This document shows positions 63,700-64,000 of a DNA stretch of 64,000 bases, piece by piece. Each line of letters begins with the position of its first letter. The stretch's first letter is position 1. This DNA comes from Meridianimarinicoccus sp. MJW13 (lineage in GTDB: Bacteria; Pseudomonadota; Alphaproteobacteria; Rhodobacterales; Rhodobacteraceae), in the NCBI RefSeq assembly GCF_014901205.1, contig NZ_JACNMU010000001.1, positions 248,001-312,000 on the forward strand, given 5' to 3'. The notes under the pieces are model-generated. The model searched no databases. It was not told where the DNA came from and worked only from the letters and a program-made list of their open reading frames with translations. The translations under genes were made by a program, and so were the position numbers.

Positions 63700-64000
63700 T
63701 CAGACCTCCTTTGCCGAACGGGCCGGGCGCGGTTTGCGCGCGCCTACCCGCAGGGCATTCAGGGACACCGTGATCGACGAGGCCGACATGGCCAGCGCCG
63801 CGATCAGTGGCGTGGCAAGTCCGGCCACCGCCAGCGGCACCGCGATGACATTGTACACCGTGGCGATCCGGAAGTTCTCACGAATTCGCCGAATGGCCTG
63901 CTGCGCCGTGGCCCGCGCCGGGGCAAGTTCCGACAGGTCGGTGCCCAGCAGCACGATGTCCGAGGCCACACGCGCGGCATCCAGCGCCGAGGCGGGCGAA
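63700..64000 (-). CDS. ccoI: Cation-transporting P-type ATPase CcoI, C-terminal part
   Basis: The last 100 residues of a heavy-metal P1B-type ATPase; the rest lies beyond the right edge. Visible features are SALDAARVASDIVLLGTDLSELAPARATAQQAIRRIRENF followed by two membrane helices (VYNVIAVPLAVAGLATPLIAALAMSASSITVSLNALR), the usual CopA/FixI ending. With ccoS adjacent, it is the copper exporter CcoI/FixI serving cbb3 oxidase assembly. Confidence 0.9.
   Translation of the reverse strand, partial: SPASALDAARVASDIVLLGTDLSELAPARATAQQAIRRIRENFRIATVYNVIAVPLAVAGLATPLIAALAMSASSITVSLNALRVGARKPRPARSAKEV

Overview
The window is a gene-dense, high-GC chromosomal segment of an alphaproteobacterium, most likely Rhodobacterales (Rhodobacteraceae/Paracoccaceae). 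Evidence for this is the F1-only ATP synthase operon atpHAGDC, the petABC cytochrome bc1 operon with its GTG-started Rieske gene, a ccoI-ccoS cbb3 oxidase tail, many small families typical of this order (DUF6455, DUF1467, DUF2125, a VPLPA-CTERM protein), and a short intergenic motif (gagtattt-N-cgccaagaag) seen twice. Most of it is core metabolism. I see no prophage, insertion sequence, integrase, CRISPR array or defence island. Coding density is very high, with many ATGA-type overlaps.

Layout. 1-6.2 kb: rimO tail, cutA, an IMPACT-family gene, a divergent pair flanking a probable FNR-type site, an M48 lipoprotein protease, DUF167, nitroreductase, an EI24 membrane protein, a VPLPA-CTERM protein, and DUF1467 with methylmalonyl-CoA epimerase. 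6.3-15.1 kb: response regulator, rpe, a thioredoxin-like protein, gph, cpdB, tRNA-Lys, dapF-mtaB, a GST and an LpxQ-like outer-membrane barrel. 15.4-20.8 kb: petABC, aroC, an EamA transporter and HU. 20.9-24.2 kb: ade-amn purine salvage operon. 24.8-30.3 kb: a TPP-riboswitch-controlled thiamine salvage and uptake operon thiM-thiE-thiD-thiY-tenA-thiZ-thiX.

30.3-36.8 kb: an MscS channel and atpHAGDC. 37-46 kb: a methyltransferase, gloB, clpA, an unusual MotA/MotB-like pair whose B subunit has a stalk of about 400 residues, a ChaC-like cyclotransferase and DUF2125. 46-54 kb: the overlapping hisC-tyrA-extensin operon, rpsD, an orphan flagellar-type motB, a second cyclotransferase-like gene, a MATE transporter and gltX. 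54-64 kb: DUF1801, a zincin, a Tat-exported MBL hydrolase, an EEP-family protein, hemF, a lipoprotein, a SDR lacking its catalytic Tyr and Lys, an rsmC-like gene, clpS, a HAD hydrolase, a D,D-carboxypeptidase with a SPOR domain, ccoS (52 codons) and the 3' end of ccoI.

The most interesting items are: two mutually exclusive hairpins around the thiM Shine-Dalgarno sequence below the TPP aptamer; the MotA/MotB-like pair with the giant coiled-coil stalk, a candidate uncharacterised ion-driven envelope machine; the SDR with a degenerate active site translationally coupled to an rRNA methyltransferase; and the FNR-like site between two small uncharacterised genes.
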